Below, piece by piece: positions 8,437 through 17,275 of a stretch of DNA of 64,000 bases. How positions within the stretch are numbered: position 1 is the first letter of the stretch; every line of letters begins with the position of its first letter. The translations under genes and the position numbers were made by a program. The notes below the pieces were generated by a model. It did not search any database and was not told the DNA's origin. It saw only the letters and a program-made list of their open reading frames with translations. Source of the DNA: Celeribacter baekdonensis (GTDB lineage: Bacteria; Pseudomonadota; Alphaproteobacteria; Rhodobacterales; Rhodobacteraceae); contig NZ_CP028475.1 in NCBI RefSeq assembly GCF_003047105.1, forward strand, positions 3,410,001-3,474,000, written 5' to 3'.

Positions 8437-10514
8437 TCCGCGATCTGATCTTTTCTCCGCATCTGCCGCTCTCCGTGCTGGTGATCCTTGCCGGGATTGC
8501 GCTGGTGCTTGTGGGCTTTGCTGCCCTGCGCGGGCTGCGCGGCTGGCCCCTGCGTGCAGGAGCTGCGGTTTTGATCCTGATCTATCTCGCCGGGCCGTCT
8601 GTGCAGCAAGAGGAGCGCGATCCGCTGTCGGACATCGTGCTTTTGCTGGTCGATGAAAGCGCCTCGCAAGACCTCGCGGATCGCACATCTCAGACCGCCC
8701 AAGCCGTCGAGACCCTCACCGCGCGCATCAGCGCCTTGCCCAACACTGAGCTGCGCATCGTGCCCTTAGGAGATGCCCCCGACAACCGGGGCACGCTGTT
8801 GATGACAGCTCTGTCTGAGGCCATGGCCGATGAGCCACGCGGGCGTTTGGCCGGGGCGATTATGGTCTCGGATGGGCAGTTGCATGATGTGGATCTGGCC
8901 CCGGACTTTCCCGCGCCATTGCACCTGTTGCTCACCGGCGCGCCAGAGGATTGGGATCGCCGCCTGGTCGTTGAAAACGCGCCGTCTTTTGCCATTTTGG
9001 ACGAAGAGGTCATCCTGACCCTCAAAGTTGAGGACCAAGGTGCCGTGCCCGCCTCCATCGGTGTCACCACGCCGCTGATCGTGTCGATTGATGGCGGTGA
9101 AGCGCAGGAATTTACCATCCCCGTCGGTCGTGCCATTGATGTGCCGCTGACTTTGGCGCATGGCGGGATGAACGTGATCCAATTCACCCTGCCCGAAGCC
9201 CCCGGCGAACTGACCACACGCAACAATGCGGCGATGGTGCAAATCAACGGCGTGCGGGATCGTCTGCGCGTGCTTTTGGTTTCGGGCGAGCCGCATAATG
9301 GCGAACGCACATGGCGCAACCTGTTGAAATCGGACCCCTCCGTCGATCTTGTCCATTTCACCATTTTGCGCCCGCCATCCAAACAAGACGGGGTTCCGGT
9401 CACCGAACTGTCGCTCATTGCCTTTCCAACCCGCGAATTGTTCATGGAAAAGGTCGATGATTTCGATCTGATCATCTTTGATCGTTACAAATTGCGCGGT
9501 ATCCTTCCGCCCTCCTATCTGGACAACATCGCGCGCTATGTCGAAGACGGCGGTGCGGTTCTATTTGCCGCCGGGCCCGATTTTGCCAGCGCAGACAGCC
9601 TTTATCGTTCGCCTCTTGCACGGATCATTCCGCTTGCGCCCTCGGGGCGGATTTATGAGCAGGGCTATCAACCGCGCCTGACCGATATGGGCGCGCGCCA
9701 TCCGGTGACCGAGGGTCTTGGCGGGTTGCGCTTTGCCACGGACGCGCCCGAATGGGGACGCTGGTTTCGGCAAATCGACCTTGATCCCGGTACAGAAACC
9801 GGCCCGAATGCGCCCGAAGTGGTGATGTCTGGTGTCGAGGGTCGTCCGCTTTTGGTGCTGGATCGGGTCGGTGAGGGCCGGGTGGCGGTGCTGGCCTCCG
9901 ATCATGCGTGGCTTTGGACGCGTGGGATCGAGGGCGGCGGGCCGCAACTCGAATTGCTGCGGCGTTTGGCGCATTGGATGATGAAAGAGCCCGAGCTTGA
10001 GGAAGAAGCGCTGACCGCCACCTCGGATGGCGCGAGTTTGACCATCACCCGGCGCAGCCTGACCGATCGCGACCATGAGGTCACAATCGAGGCCCCCGAC
10101 GGCACCACCGTGACCGTGCCGATGGAAGAGGTCAGCCCGGGGCGGTTTATGGCCCAGCATCAAGGCGCCGAGATGGGGCTCTATCGCCTGTCCGAGGGGG
10201 ATCAAGAGGCGGTGATGGTCTTGGGCCCTGCCGCGCCGCGTGAGTTTGAGGAAACCATCGCGACGGGGGACACATTGGCCCCGGTCATTGCCGCGACCAA
10301 AGGCGGCGTCATGGCGCTGTCTGAGGGTCTCCCGATGATCCGCACCGTGGCCGAGGGCCGGGTGGTGGCGGGACGTGGTTGGATCGGAGTGACCCCGCGC
10401 GCAGCCTTTGTCACCCAATCCACCCGCTTGATGCCACTGTTCCCCGGCTGGCTTTGGCTGGTGATCTTGGCTGGGCTGACCGTTTGGGCCTGGCTGCGCG
10501 AAGGGCGGCGGTGA
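8433..10514 (+). CDS. Large membrane protein of the MoxR operon with glutamine-amidotransferase-like fold
   Basis: The 693-residue product has two N-terminal hydrophobic segments (residues ~8-35 and 42-55) and one C-terminal segment (~668-688). Between them is a large, presumably periplasmic, region. The N-terminal part has a vWA-like start (IVLLLVDESASQ). A later alpha/beta domain (VLLVSGEPHNGERTWRNLL, DFDLIIFDRYKLRGILPP, YVEDGGAVLFAAGP) resembles class-I glutamine amidotransferase-like domains, but I see no catalytic cysteine. It starts in an ATGA overlap with the DUF4159 gene and ends the operon. The role is probably structural or regulatory in the envelope; this is inference. Confidence 0.75.
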   Translation: MIRDLIFSPHLPLSVLVILAGIALVLVGFAALRGLRGWPLRAGAAVLILIYLAGPSVQQEERDPLSDIVLLLVDESASQDLADRTSQTAQAVETLTARISALPNTELRIVPLGDAPDNRGTLLMTALSEAMADEPRGRLAGAIMVSDGQLHDVDLAPDFPAPLHLLLTGAPEDWDRRLVVENAPSFAILDEEVILTLKVEDQGAVPASIGVTTPLIVSIDGGEAQEFTIPVGRAIDVPLTLAHGGMNVIQFTLPEAPGELTTRNNAAMVQINGVRDRLRVLLVSGEPHNGERTWRNLLKSDPSVDLVHFTILRPPSKQDGVPVTELSLIAFPTRELFMEKVDDFDLIIFDRYKLRGILPPSYLDNIARYVEDGGAVLFAAGPDFASADSLYRSPLARIIPLAPSGRIYEQGYQPRLTDMGARHPVTEGLGGLRFATDAPEWGRWFRQIDLDPGTETGPNAPEVVMSGVEGRPLLVLDRVGEGRVAVLASDHAWLWTRGIEGGGPQLELLRRLAHWMMKEPELEEEALTATSDGASLTITRRSLTDRDHEVTIEAPDGTTVTVPMEEVSPGRFMAQHQGAEMGLYRLSEGDQEAVMVLGPAAPREFEETIATGDTLAPVIAATKGGVMALSEGLPMIRTVAEGRVVAGRGWIGVTPRAAFVTQSTRLMPLFPGWLWLVILAGLTVWAWLREGRR

Positions 10515-10739
10515 GGCGGACATCGAAAGTCCCCTCCTTTTGACGCAACGCGGCGATTTGCGGGCACCAATTTGGGCGGCACCAGAGGCTCCAAAGCCAC
10601 CACCATCCGCCGCGCAGGGGTGTGAAGGTCTGGTATGCGGACGGAGCGGGCATTCACTCCACAGCTAGCAATGACTGCTCCCAGCCCGAAGCGGACATAG
10701 CTATTGGATAAGTTGCGATATAGATTCCAGCAGAGACTA

Positions 10740-10755
10740 GGGTGTGGACTCAATT
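10740..10755 (+). repeat. Left terminal inverted repeat of the IS5-family element
   Basis: GGGTGTGGACTCAATT pairs with the reverse complement of 11554-11569 at 14 of 16 positions and directly follows the TA target duplicate. Confidence 0.8.
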
Positions 10756-11172
10756 CAGCCAACATCTGATTGCAAAGATATGGACCATCGACAGGAAGTT
10801 GCGTTTCAACTTTTCGTATCTCGTTGTTAGCCTTCGCATGTCTTTCATGCGGCAGAAGAACCGCTCTACAAGGTTTCGCTGGGCGTAGATGTCGGGGTCA
10901 TGTGGGATGTGGATGCGGGCGTTTGACTTGGATGGGATCACTGCCAATGCGCCTTCGTCAGCGATGGTTTGGCGGATGGCTTTTGAGCCATAGGCTTTGT
11001 CTGCGACGATAGCTGTCGGCTGTTTTTGCCAGCCGACAAATGAACCAAATACCTTGCTATCATGCCTTTGTGCGCCTGTAATCGCGAACCGTAGAGGCAG
11101 GCCGCGATGGTCTACGGCGACGTGAACCTTGCTGCCGCGACCGCCGCGTGAGCGTCCAATACCTTGCGCCAA
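10750..11172 (-). CDS. IS5-family transposase, second frame (OrfB)
   Basis: A 140-residue C-terminal part of the DDE transposase. It contains GIGRSRGGRGSKVHVAVD, the second catalytic Asp region (ADKAYGSKAIRQ) and the final RNLVERFFCRMKDMRRL motif, whose Glu completes the DDE triad. It is most likely made only as a fusion with OrfA through frameshifting at the A4G6 run just upstream; the internal ATG at 11172 is probably not a true start. The element appears intact and may be active. Confidence 0.82.
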   Translation of the reverse strand: MAQGIGRSRGGRGSKVHVAVDHRGLPLRFAITGAQRHDSKVFGSFVGWQKQPTAIVADKAYGSKAIRQTIADEGALAVIPSKSNARIHIPHDPDIYAQRNLVERFFCRMKDMRRLTTRYEKLKRNFLSMVHIFAIRCWLN

Positions 11173-11498
11173 CTCCCCCCTTTTGAGCCTGCTGCCGCCC
11201 GGTGTGCCTTGACGATTGAACTATCAATGAAGATCAGCGCGTCCTCACATTCCGTCGCCAGCACATCAAATATCCCTTGCCAAATCCCGCGCTCACCCCA
11301 GCGGACATAGCGGTTGTAAACAGTCGTGCGCGGGCCATACCGGTCCGGCAGATCGCGCCACGGCGCCCCCGTGCGCAGAACATAGAAAATGCCATTCAAG
11401 ACTGTTCTGTCATCCTTGCGCTGCGGACCGCGCCCTTGTTTGGGTAAATGAGGCCGGATTGCAGCCCATTCTTCGTCGCTCAGATCAAATCTCGCCAT
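11112..11498 (-). CDS. IS5-family transposase, first frame (OrfA)
   Basis: A 128-residue frame beginning MARFDLSDEEWAAIRPHLP, the standard N-terminus of IS427-group transposases (DUF4096-like). It includes the first catalytic-region Asp in ALIFIDSSIVKAHR. The correct frame is lost after AAGSK, where the minus strand reads AAAAGGGGGG (11175-11184). A shift at this run joins it to the second frame, as in other two-frame IS427 elements. The ATG at 11498 has an AGGTG ribosome site; an adjacent ATG lies at 11501. Confidence 0.85.
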   Translation of the reverse strand: MARFDLSDEEWAAIRPHLPKQGRGPQRKDDRTVLNGIFYVLRTGAPWRDLPDRYGPRTTVYNRYVRWGERGIWQGIFDVLATECEDALIFIDSSIVKAHRAAAGSKGGSWRKVLDAHAAVAAARFTSP

Positions 11499-11553
11499 CA
11501 TGCACCTGTTTTCCGCAGATGAATCATGAAGAGCCCATTTCAGCAAGACAAGG

Positions 11554-11569
11554 AATTGGGTTCACACCC
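11554..11569 (-). repeat. Right terminal inverted repeat of the IS5-family element
   Basis: Reads GGGTGTGAACCCAATT on the minus strand and is followed by the second TA. Its GTG-TGA bases supply the premature stop of the interrupted DUF2971 gene. Confidence 0.8.
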
Positions 11570-12350
11570 TAGTCAGATAGTCTGGCGTGACTTTTTTTGA
11601 TGCATCACTTTTGATCAATGCTGCGTCTTTGTCTTCACTTTGCTTCAAGAGATTTAAAAAGGTTCGGATCAGCCGCTCCTGTTTTTCTGGGTCATAGACA
11701 ACACGGTCAAAATTTATTTCGCCCTTGAAGAAACCGAAGCCATTTGGGTTCGCTTCAAATCCCAGCGCTACGGGGCCATAGAGACGAAATTGGCTCAGAC
11801 TGTCAGGATCCGACGAAAAGGAAGTCGTATATATGTTGTAGTGAGAGAAGGGCTCTATGTCAGCCAGATGCGCCTTCAGATCGGTTAACGCGGGCGAGCC
11901 AGCGACACGTGTCTCATCTTCCAGTACAAAGCGAACAACATCAAGGCCGTGGGTAATCTCTCGCGTATCGTTCAGATAGGAATAGTCCGTAAAACGCATG
12001 CGCCCGGACTGAAGGATAGCAAGAGCGCCATCCGGAGATGTATAGTGGAACATCTGATTAGGTCTTGCGCTCTCGTTGATCTTGTTTGCAAAATAGCTGT
12101 AAGCTCGGCCAATACTAAACCAATTTGGTAGCTTTCCGGTCTGCCAGTCATAGTATTCGTCTCTGTCCAGACCAATCCAAATGACCCTATGAAAAGTTTC
12201 GGTCGTCTCCCCCCTGGCTATATTGCGAACTTCTACGCTATGCCCATCGACGCCGTGCTTGCACTCCGGCCAAGGGCATCGGTTCAGGTTGCCAAATCCG
12301 CCATGAACCGGGCATTGCCATCCTGGTACTTGGAAAACGCTCTCGGACAT
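11562..12350 (-). CDS. DUF2971 family protein, 3' end cut off by the insertion sequence
   Basis: The frame encodes 262 residues. The N-terminal part has a possible zinc-binding patch (CPVHGGFGNLNRCPWPECKHG). A DUF2971 domain follows: FHYTSPDGALAILQSGRMRFTDYSYLND, then YTTSFSSDPDSLSQFRLYG. The last codons and the TGA come from the inverted repeat of the adjacent element, so the native C-terminus is missing. If the element and one TA are removed, the frame stays open past 10739 into the left flank. Base composition is more A/T-rich than in neighbouring genes, suggesting acquired DNA. The family function is unknown. Confidence 0.75.
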   Translation of the reverse strand: MSESVFQVPGWQCPVHGGFGNLNRCPWPECKHGVDGHSVEVRNIARGETTETFHRVIWIGLDRDEYYDWQTGKLPNWFSIGRAYSYFANKINESARPNQMFHYTSPDGALAILQSGRMRFTDYSYLNDTREITHGLDVVRFVLEDETRVAGSPALTDLKAHLADIEPFSHYNIYTTSFSSDPDSLSQFRLYGPVALGFEANPNGFGFFKGEINFDRVVYDPEKQERLIRTFLNLLKQSEDKDAALIKSDASKKVTPDYLTRV

Positions 12351-12577
12351 AAACTAGAATTCCTTCATTCGAATAACCTCCGCAACATAGCGTGCGTTAT
12401 GGTCTCTTTGCAAAGCCCCTCCCTGCGCATACCTGCCGCTCGACCACTGAGCAGCATTCGAAACATTGGCCGTAAAGCAGCCATGTGCCGCATCATTCAC
12501 TCTTTATTGCATCGGGATCTGGTGCGCTCCGTGCACCCATTCGGCTTACCTCAGGTGACCACGCCTTTGAAAAGGCA

Positions 12578-13273
12578 TCAACCTTCGTCGCGCAGTAAAA
12601 TTTCGCGCGAGGTGGAGGCGAATTCGCGGCGCAACAGGATGAACAGGGTGAGCGTTGTGCTGATCAGCAATCCGACGGGGCCAAGCAGCCATCCAAGCGA
12701 GCCAAGCGCGAAATAAATGCCGCGCAAGCCACCGTTAAAGGCGCGCGCCGCTGTGATGTTCAAATCTCCGGCCTTTTGTGCGCGGTGCAGCGTCAAAGGG
12801 TCGTTTGGATCATTGGGCACTGAGGCCATGACCACGCCGCAATAGCCAAACAGCCGATTGGACCAGATGAATTTTAAAAAGGCGCTGGTGATGAACAGCA
12901 GGGCCAACAGAATTTTGACTTCCCAAATAATTTCAGGCGCATCGAGCGCCAGGTTTTGAGCCACGTCACTCAATTTTTTCGCGTTCGAGATCGCCGCCAA
13001 GCCGCCGCCGATGGCAATCAGGCAGGCGGAGGCAAAAAACGATGTGCCCTCACGCAGGGTGCCCAAAATCGTCGCATCAAAGATGCGCGGCTGGCGGGTG
13101 ATCATCTGAATCATCCACTGTCTTCGGTAATTGGCCACCAAAACAGAGGTCGAGATACGCGATCCCAACGGGCGTTCGATGACATGGCCAATCACGAACC
13201 ACGCCATCAGCAAATAGCCGACGGCGAGGGCATCGAGGGACGTGAAAAATTTGAGATGATCCATCAGTTCCAT
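12578..13273 (-). CDS. DUF599 family membrane protein
   Basis: The 231-residue inner-membrane protein has about four hydrophobic segments: near residues 12-30, 75-95, 115-135 and 195-220. The segments GTSFFASACLIAIGGGLAAI and GDLNITAARAFNGGLRGIYFALGSLGWLLGP are characteristic of DUF599. It has no signal peptide, and the function is unknown. The ATG at 13273 lacks a strong ribosome site; a second in-frame ATG lies three codons on. It is divergent from glcD, about 85 bases away. Confidence 0.75.
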   Translation of the reverse strand: MELMDHLKFFTSLDALAVGYLLMAWFVIGHVIERPLGSRISTSVLVANYRRQWMIQMITRQPRIFDATILGTLREGTSFFASACLIAIGGGLAAISNAKKLSDVAQNLALDAPEIIWEVKILLALLFITSAFLKFIWSNRLFGYCGVVMASVPNDPNDPLTLHRAQKAGDLNITAARAFNGGLRGIYFALGSLGWLLGPVGLLISTTLTLFILLRREFASTSREILLRDEG

Positions 13274-13357
13274 ATCACAGCAATACGCAAAGCTTGTAGA
13301 CTTGTCAGGTGGATAAATTGGTTATAAAAACTTACCAATGAAAGTGAGGAGACGACC

Positions 13358-14794
13358 ATGGAGATGCCGACCCCGAATCCCGAACTCCTTGCGCAAAAGC
13401 CAAAGCTTGTGGCGCGCCTTCGCGCGGTTCTGCCGTCTGACGCGGTGATTGACGCGCCCGAGGAGGTGCGGGCCTATGAATGTGACGCGCTGACCGCCTA
13501 TCGCTGCGCGCCTTTGGTGGCTGTGTTGCCCAGCACGACCGAAGAGGTCGCCGCCATCCTGCGCATTTGTCATGACATGGGCGTGCCGGTGGTGCCGCGG
13601 GGCGCAGGAACGTCGCTTGCGGGGGGGGCTTTGCCAACGGCGGATTGTGTGATCCTTGGGGTGGCGCGGCTGCGCGAGGTGATTGAGATCAACACCAGCG
13701 ATCGCTATATCCGGGTGCAAACCGGGATGACCAATCTCTCGGTGACGGCGGCGGTCGAAAGCGACGGGTTTTTCTACGCGCCCGATCCCTCAAGCCAATT
13801 GGCCTGTGCCATTGCTGGCAATATCGCGATGAATTCCGGTGGCGCGCATTGCCTCAAATATGGCGTCACGACGAACAATCTTTTGGGCGTCACCCTGGTT
13901 TTGGCCGATGGTGAGGTGGTCGAGATCGGCGGCGCGCATATGGATGCGGGCGGGCTTGATCTTTTGGGGGTGATTTGCGGCTCTGAAGGACAACTTGGGA
14001 TTGTCACCGAGGCGACCCTGCGCATTTTGCCCAAACCCGAAGGCGCGCGGCCTGTGTTGATCGGGTTTGACAGCAACGAGGTCGCGGGGGCCTGTGTCGC
14101 CGACATCATCAAATCGGGTCTGATCCCGGTGGCGATTGAGTTCATGGACCGGCCGATTATTCGCGCCACAGAAAGTTTTGCCAAGGCGGGATACCCCGAT
14201 TGCGAGGCGCTTTTGATCATCGAAGTTGAAGGGTCGCCGCAAGAGATTTCAGACCAACTGGCCCGCATCACCACCATCGCCAAACGCCACAATCCGGTTG
14301 AGATTCGCGAAAGCCAAGACCCGGAGGAAAGCGCACGGATTTGGCTGGGGCGCAAATCCGCCTTTGGTGCGATGGGACAGATGGGCGATTACATTTGTCT
14401 AGATGGCACGATCCCGGTGGGCGCGCTGCCCTTGGTGCTCAAACGCATTGGCGAGCTGTCGGACGCCGCAGGTCACATGGTCGGCAATGTGTTTCATGCG
14501 GGCGATGGCAATATGCACCCGCTGATCCTGTTCAACGCCAATGAGCCCGGCCAATTGGAAAGCGCTGAGGCGTTGGGCGCGGAGATTTTGAAGCTCTGCG
14601 TCGATGTGGGCGGCTGTTTGACCGGTGAACATGGCGTGGGGGTTGAGAAGCGCGATCTGATGACGCATCAATTTGCGCTCGCCGATTTGGAGGCGCAAAT
14701 GGCGGTAAAGGATGTGTTTGATCCGGCGTGGATTTTGAACCCGGCGAAGGTTTTTCCACTCGCGGCGAGTGCGGATCGGAGGGGTGGGCAATGA
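13358..14794 (+). CDS. glcD: Glycolate oxidase subunit GlcD (FAD-linked)
   Basis: The 478-residue catalytic subunit oxidises glycolate to glyoxylate with FAD. It has a PCMH-type FAD domain (PRGAGTSLAGGALP near residue 80, AGNIAMNSGGAHCLKYG near residue 155, GSEGQLGIVTEATLRI) and a C-terminal FAD-oxidase domain with GNVFHAGDGNMHPLIL and GCLTGEHGVGVEKRDLM. Length and order are typical. A GAGGAG ribosome site precedes the ATG. glcD, glcE and glcF overlap one another and form one operon. I see no glcC-type regulator beside it. Confidence 0.93.
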   Translation: MEMPTPNPELLAQKPKLVARLRAVLPSDAVIDAPEEVRAYECDALTAYRCAPLVAVLPSTTEEVAAILRICHDMGVPVVPRGAGTSLAGGALPTADCVILGVARLREVIEINTSDRYIRVQTGMTNLSVTAAVESDGFFYAPDPSSQLACAIAGNIAMNSGGAHCLKYGVTTNNLLGVTLVLADGEVVEIGGAHMDAGGLDLLGVICGSEGQLGIVTEATLRILPKPEGARPVLIGFDSNEVAGACVADIIKSGLIPVAIEFMDRPIIRATESFAKAGYPDCEALLIIEVEGSPQEISDQLARITTIAKRHNPVEIRESQDPEESARIWLGRKSAFGAMGQMGDYICLDGTIPVGALPLVLKRIGELSDAAGHMVGNVFHAGDGNMHPLILFNANEPGQLESAEALGAEILKLCVDVGGCLTGEHGVGVEKRDLMTHQFALADLEAQMAVKDVFDPAWILNPAKVFPLAASADRRGGQ

Positions 14795-15930
14795 GTATTT
14801 TGACTACGGCACAAGACATATCCTGTGACAGTGAGGCGCAGCTTGCCGACGTGATCCGCACGGGAGGGCCGTTTGTGGTCGCGGGCGGCGGCACAAGCCG
14901 GATTGGATTGGCCGAGGGAGATCGCTTGCGCTGGACCGGCACACAGTTCGACTATGACCCGGGCGCACTGACGCTTGTGGTCTCCGCCGGGATGTCCGTT
15001 GATGCAGTGAGCGTACGGCTTGCAGAAGAGCATCAAAGAGTGGCGTTTGAGCCGTCTGATTTGGGGCCATTGCTCGGTCGCGAAGGCGCGCGCAGCATCG
15101 GCGGGATGGTCGCATCCAATGCCTCTGGTCCGCGTCGTGTCGCCGTTGGGGCCTGTCGGGATGCCTGTCTCGGCGTGCGCTTTGTCGATGGGCGGGGCGA
15201 GATCGTCAAGAACGGTGGGCGGGTGATGAAAAATGTCACTGGGCTTGATCTGGTAAAGCTGATGGCGGGGAGCCAAGGCACGCTTGGGGTTTTGACCGAA
15301 GTGAGCCTCAAGACCCAGCCAATCCCGGAAACCACCGCAACATTGATCTTTGAAGGTCAAACGGAGGCGGAGGCGGTCAACACGATGTCACGCGCTTTGG
15401 GCACGCCTTTTGACATTACGGGTGCCGCGCATCTCCGCCAAGCTGCGGATGGCACGCCTGCGCGCACGCTTTTACGGCTTGAAGGGATTGAGGGCGCGGT
15501 GCGATACCGGGTGGAGGCGTTGCAAACCCGGCTGTCTGATCTGGGTGAGGCTGCCGTAGAGTGGGAGGCCGCGCAGAGTGAAGCGACATGGGGCGCGATT
15601 CGCGATGTGACGCGGTTTGTGGGCGTGCCCGGCGATGTCTGGCGGCTGTCGGTGACGCCCTCGACAGCGCCCGCTTTGGTGGCCGCAATCGCGCCTTTGG
15701 ATGTGATCTATGATTGGGGCGGCGGACGGCTATGGCTGTTGACGTTTGCGGGCACAGATGTGCGGGCCAAGATGGGCCAAGGTCACGCCAGTTTGGTGCG
15801 CGCCAGCGATGAGACCAAGCGCAGGCTTGGGGTGTTCCCGCCGGAGAACACCATCGTGGCGCGGCTGTCCCAAGGGTTGCGTCAAACATTCGATCCAGAG
15901 CAAAAATTTAACCCAAGGATGATGGGCTGA
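14791..15930 (+). CDS. glcE: Glycolate oxidase subunit GlcE (FAD-binding)
   Basis: The 379-residue subunit has the FAD-binding half of the GlcD fold (VAGGGTSRIG, EGARSIGGMVASNASGPRRV, GSQGTLGVLTEVSLKTQP) and a shorter C-terminal part ending FDPEQKFNPRMMG. It works with GlcD and GlcF in the membrane-associated glycolate oxidase. The start is the ATG in the ATGA overlap with the glcD stop; an upstream in-frame extension exists but would run into glcD. Its stop overlaps the glcF ATG by one base. Confidence 0.9.
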   Translation: MSILTTAQDISCDSEAQLADVIRTGGPFVVAGGGTSRIGLAEGDRLRWTGTQFDYDPGALTLVVSAGMSVDAVSVRLAEEHQRVAFEPSDLGPLLGREGARSIGGMVASNASGPRRVAVGACRDACLGVRFVDGRGEIVKNGGRVMKNVTGLDLVKLMAGSQGTLGVLTEVSLKTQPIPETTATLIFEGQTEAEAVNTMSRALGTPFDITGAAHLRQAADGTPARTLLRLEGIEGAVRYRVEALQTRLSDLGEAAVEWEAAQSEATWGAIRDVTRFVGVPGDVWRLSVTPSTAPALVAAIAPLDVIYDWGGGRLWLLTFAGTDVRAKMGQGHASLVRASDETKRRLGVFPPENTIVARLSQGLRQTFDPEQKFNPRMMG

Positions 15931-17222
15931 TGCAGACGACTTTTACGCCCGAACAGCTCTCTGATCCCGGCATTGCGCGCGCCAATGAGATCTTGCGGTC
16001 CTGTGTGCATTGCGGATTTTGTACCGCAACCTGTCCGACCTATGCGGTCTTGGGCGATGAGTTGGATAGCCCGCGCGGGCGGATTTATCTGATCAAGGAT
16101 ATGTTGGAAAACGACCGGCCCGCCGATGCGCGCACGGTCAAACATTTGGATCGTTGCCTGTCCTGTCTGGCCTGTATGACGACCTGCCCGTCGGGGGTGC
16201 ATTATATGCATCTGATTGATCATGCGCGGGTGCATGTGGAAAAAACCTACAAACGTCCGTTGATGGATCGGCTGCTGCGCTGGACTTTGGCGCGGATCAT
16301 TCCCTATCCGAACCGGTTTCGTGTCGCGCTTTTGGGGGCCAAAATTGCCAAACCGTTGCGGCATCTATTGCCCGACCCGCGCCTGAAAGCGATGTTGGAG
16401 ATGGCACCAAAGGTTATCCCGCCCGTGTCGCGCAATGATGATGCACAGGTGTTTCCCGCGAACGGTGCGCGCAAAATGCGGGTGGCTTTGATGACGGGCT
16501 GTGCGCAAAAGGCGCTCGATACCGATATCAACGATGCCACGATCCGGCTGTTGACCCGGTTCGGCTGTGAGGTCGTCGTGGCCAAAGGCGCGGGCTGTTG
16601 TGGGGCGCTGACCCATCACATGGGCAAAGAGGCCGAAAGCCACAGGGCGGCAGCCAAAAACATCCGCGCTTGGATGGCGGAAATCGCGAGCGAGGGGTTG
16701 GATGCGATTGTGATCAACACCTCGGGCTGTGGCACCACGGTGAAAGACTACGGCCATATGTTTCGCAGCTCAGACATGGCAGAAGATGCGGCCCAGATCG
16801 CCGCTTTGGCCAAAGATGTCTCTGAGGTCTTGATGCAACTCGACCTGCCTGCGGGCAAACAAGACCTGAAAGTCGCCTATCATGCCGCCTGTTCGTTGCA
16901 ACACGGCCAACAGATCAAAGCCTACCCCAAGGACCTTTTGAAACGGGTGGGATTCGAGGTGGTCGAGCCGCGCGATGGCCATTTGTGTTGCGGATCGGCG
17001 GGCACCTACAACCTTTTGCAGCCTGAAATTTCAAAAAATTTGAAAGCCCGGAAAATCAAAACACTGTCGGAGAAGACACCAGATGTCGTGGCTGCGGGCA
17101 ATATCGGCTGCATGATACAGTTGGGATCGGGCATGGATGTGCCTGTGGTGCACACGGTTGAATTGCTCGATTGGGCAACAGGCGGCCAAAAACCGCCCAA
17201 ATTGTTCTCGAATCGGCCATAA
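15930..17222 (+). CDS. glcF: Glycolate oxidase iron-sulfur subunit GlcF
   Basis: The 430-residue electron-transfer subunit has two 4Fe-4S motifs: CVHCGFCTATCP at residues 25-36 and CLSCLACMTTCP around residues 75-87. Two CCG domains follow, with GCCGALTHHMGKE, HAACSLQHGQ and CCGSAGTYNLLQPE. It passes electrons from the flavin subunits toward the quinone pool. The length is normal. It is the last gene of glcDEF, with no strong terminator before the next gene, which has its own ribosome site. Confidence 0.92.
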   Translation: MQTTFTPEQLSDPGIARANEILRSCVHCGFCTATCPTYAVLGDELDSPRGRIYLIKDMLENDRPADARTVKHLDRCLSCLACMTTCPSGVHYMHLIDHARVHVEKTYKRPLMDRLLRWTLARIIPYPNRFRVALLGAKIAKPLRHLLPDPRLKAMLEMAPKVIPPVSRNDDAQVFPANGARKMRVALMTGCAQKALDTDINDATIRLLTRFGCEVVVAKGAGCCGALTHHMGKEAESHRAAAKNIRAWMAEIASEGLDAIVINTSGCGTTVKDYGHMFRSSDMAEDAAQIAALAKDVSEVLMQLDLPAGKQDLKVAYHAACSLQHGQQIKAYPKDLLKRVGFEVVEPRDGHLCCGSAGTYNLLQPEISKNLKARKIKTLSEKTPDVVAAGNIGCMIQLGSGMDVPVVHTVELLDWATGGQKPPKLFSNRP

Positions 17223-17275
17223 TCCCGCCCTGAAGTCCCATTACCGCTGGGGGCGAACAGGGAATGGGACCTACA

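Larger units (their letters stand above)
10740..11569 (-). mobile_element. IS5-family (IS427-like) insertion sequence, about 830 bp
   Basis: A complete-looking element. Its ends are 16-base inverted repeats with two mismatches, GGGTGTGGACTCAATT at 10740-10755 and its counterpart at 11554-11569. It is flanked by a TA on each side (10738-10739 and 11570-11571) within CTAG, as expected for a 2-base target duplication. It holds two overlapping transposase frames on the minus strand, joined by a slippery A4G6 run. It has inserted into the 3' part of a DUF2971 gene. Confidence 0.88.

Noticed and set aside
10202..10765. Minus-strand frame running from the IS left end into the MoxR-operon gene
   Set aside because: Possible remnant of the interrupted DUF2971 gene only near the IS; most of it is antisense to 8433-10514 and unlike any protein.
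12189..12716. Open frame spanning the DUF2971 5' end, the gap and the DUF599 3' end
   Set aside because: It crosses two supported genes on the other strand and has no recognisable domain or ribosome site.
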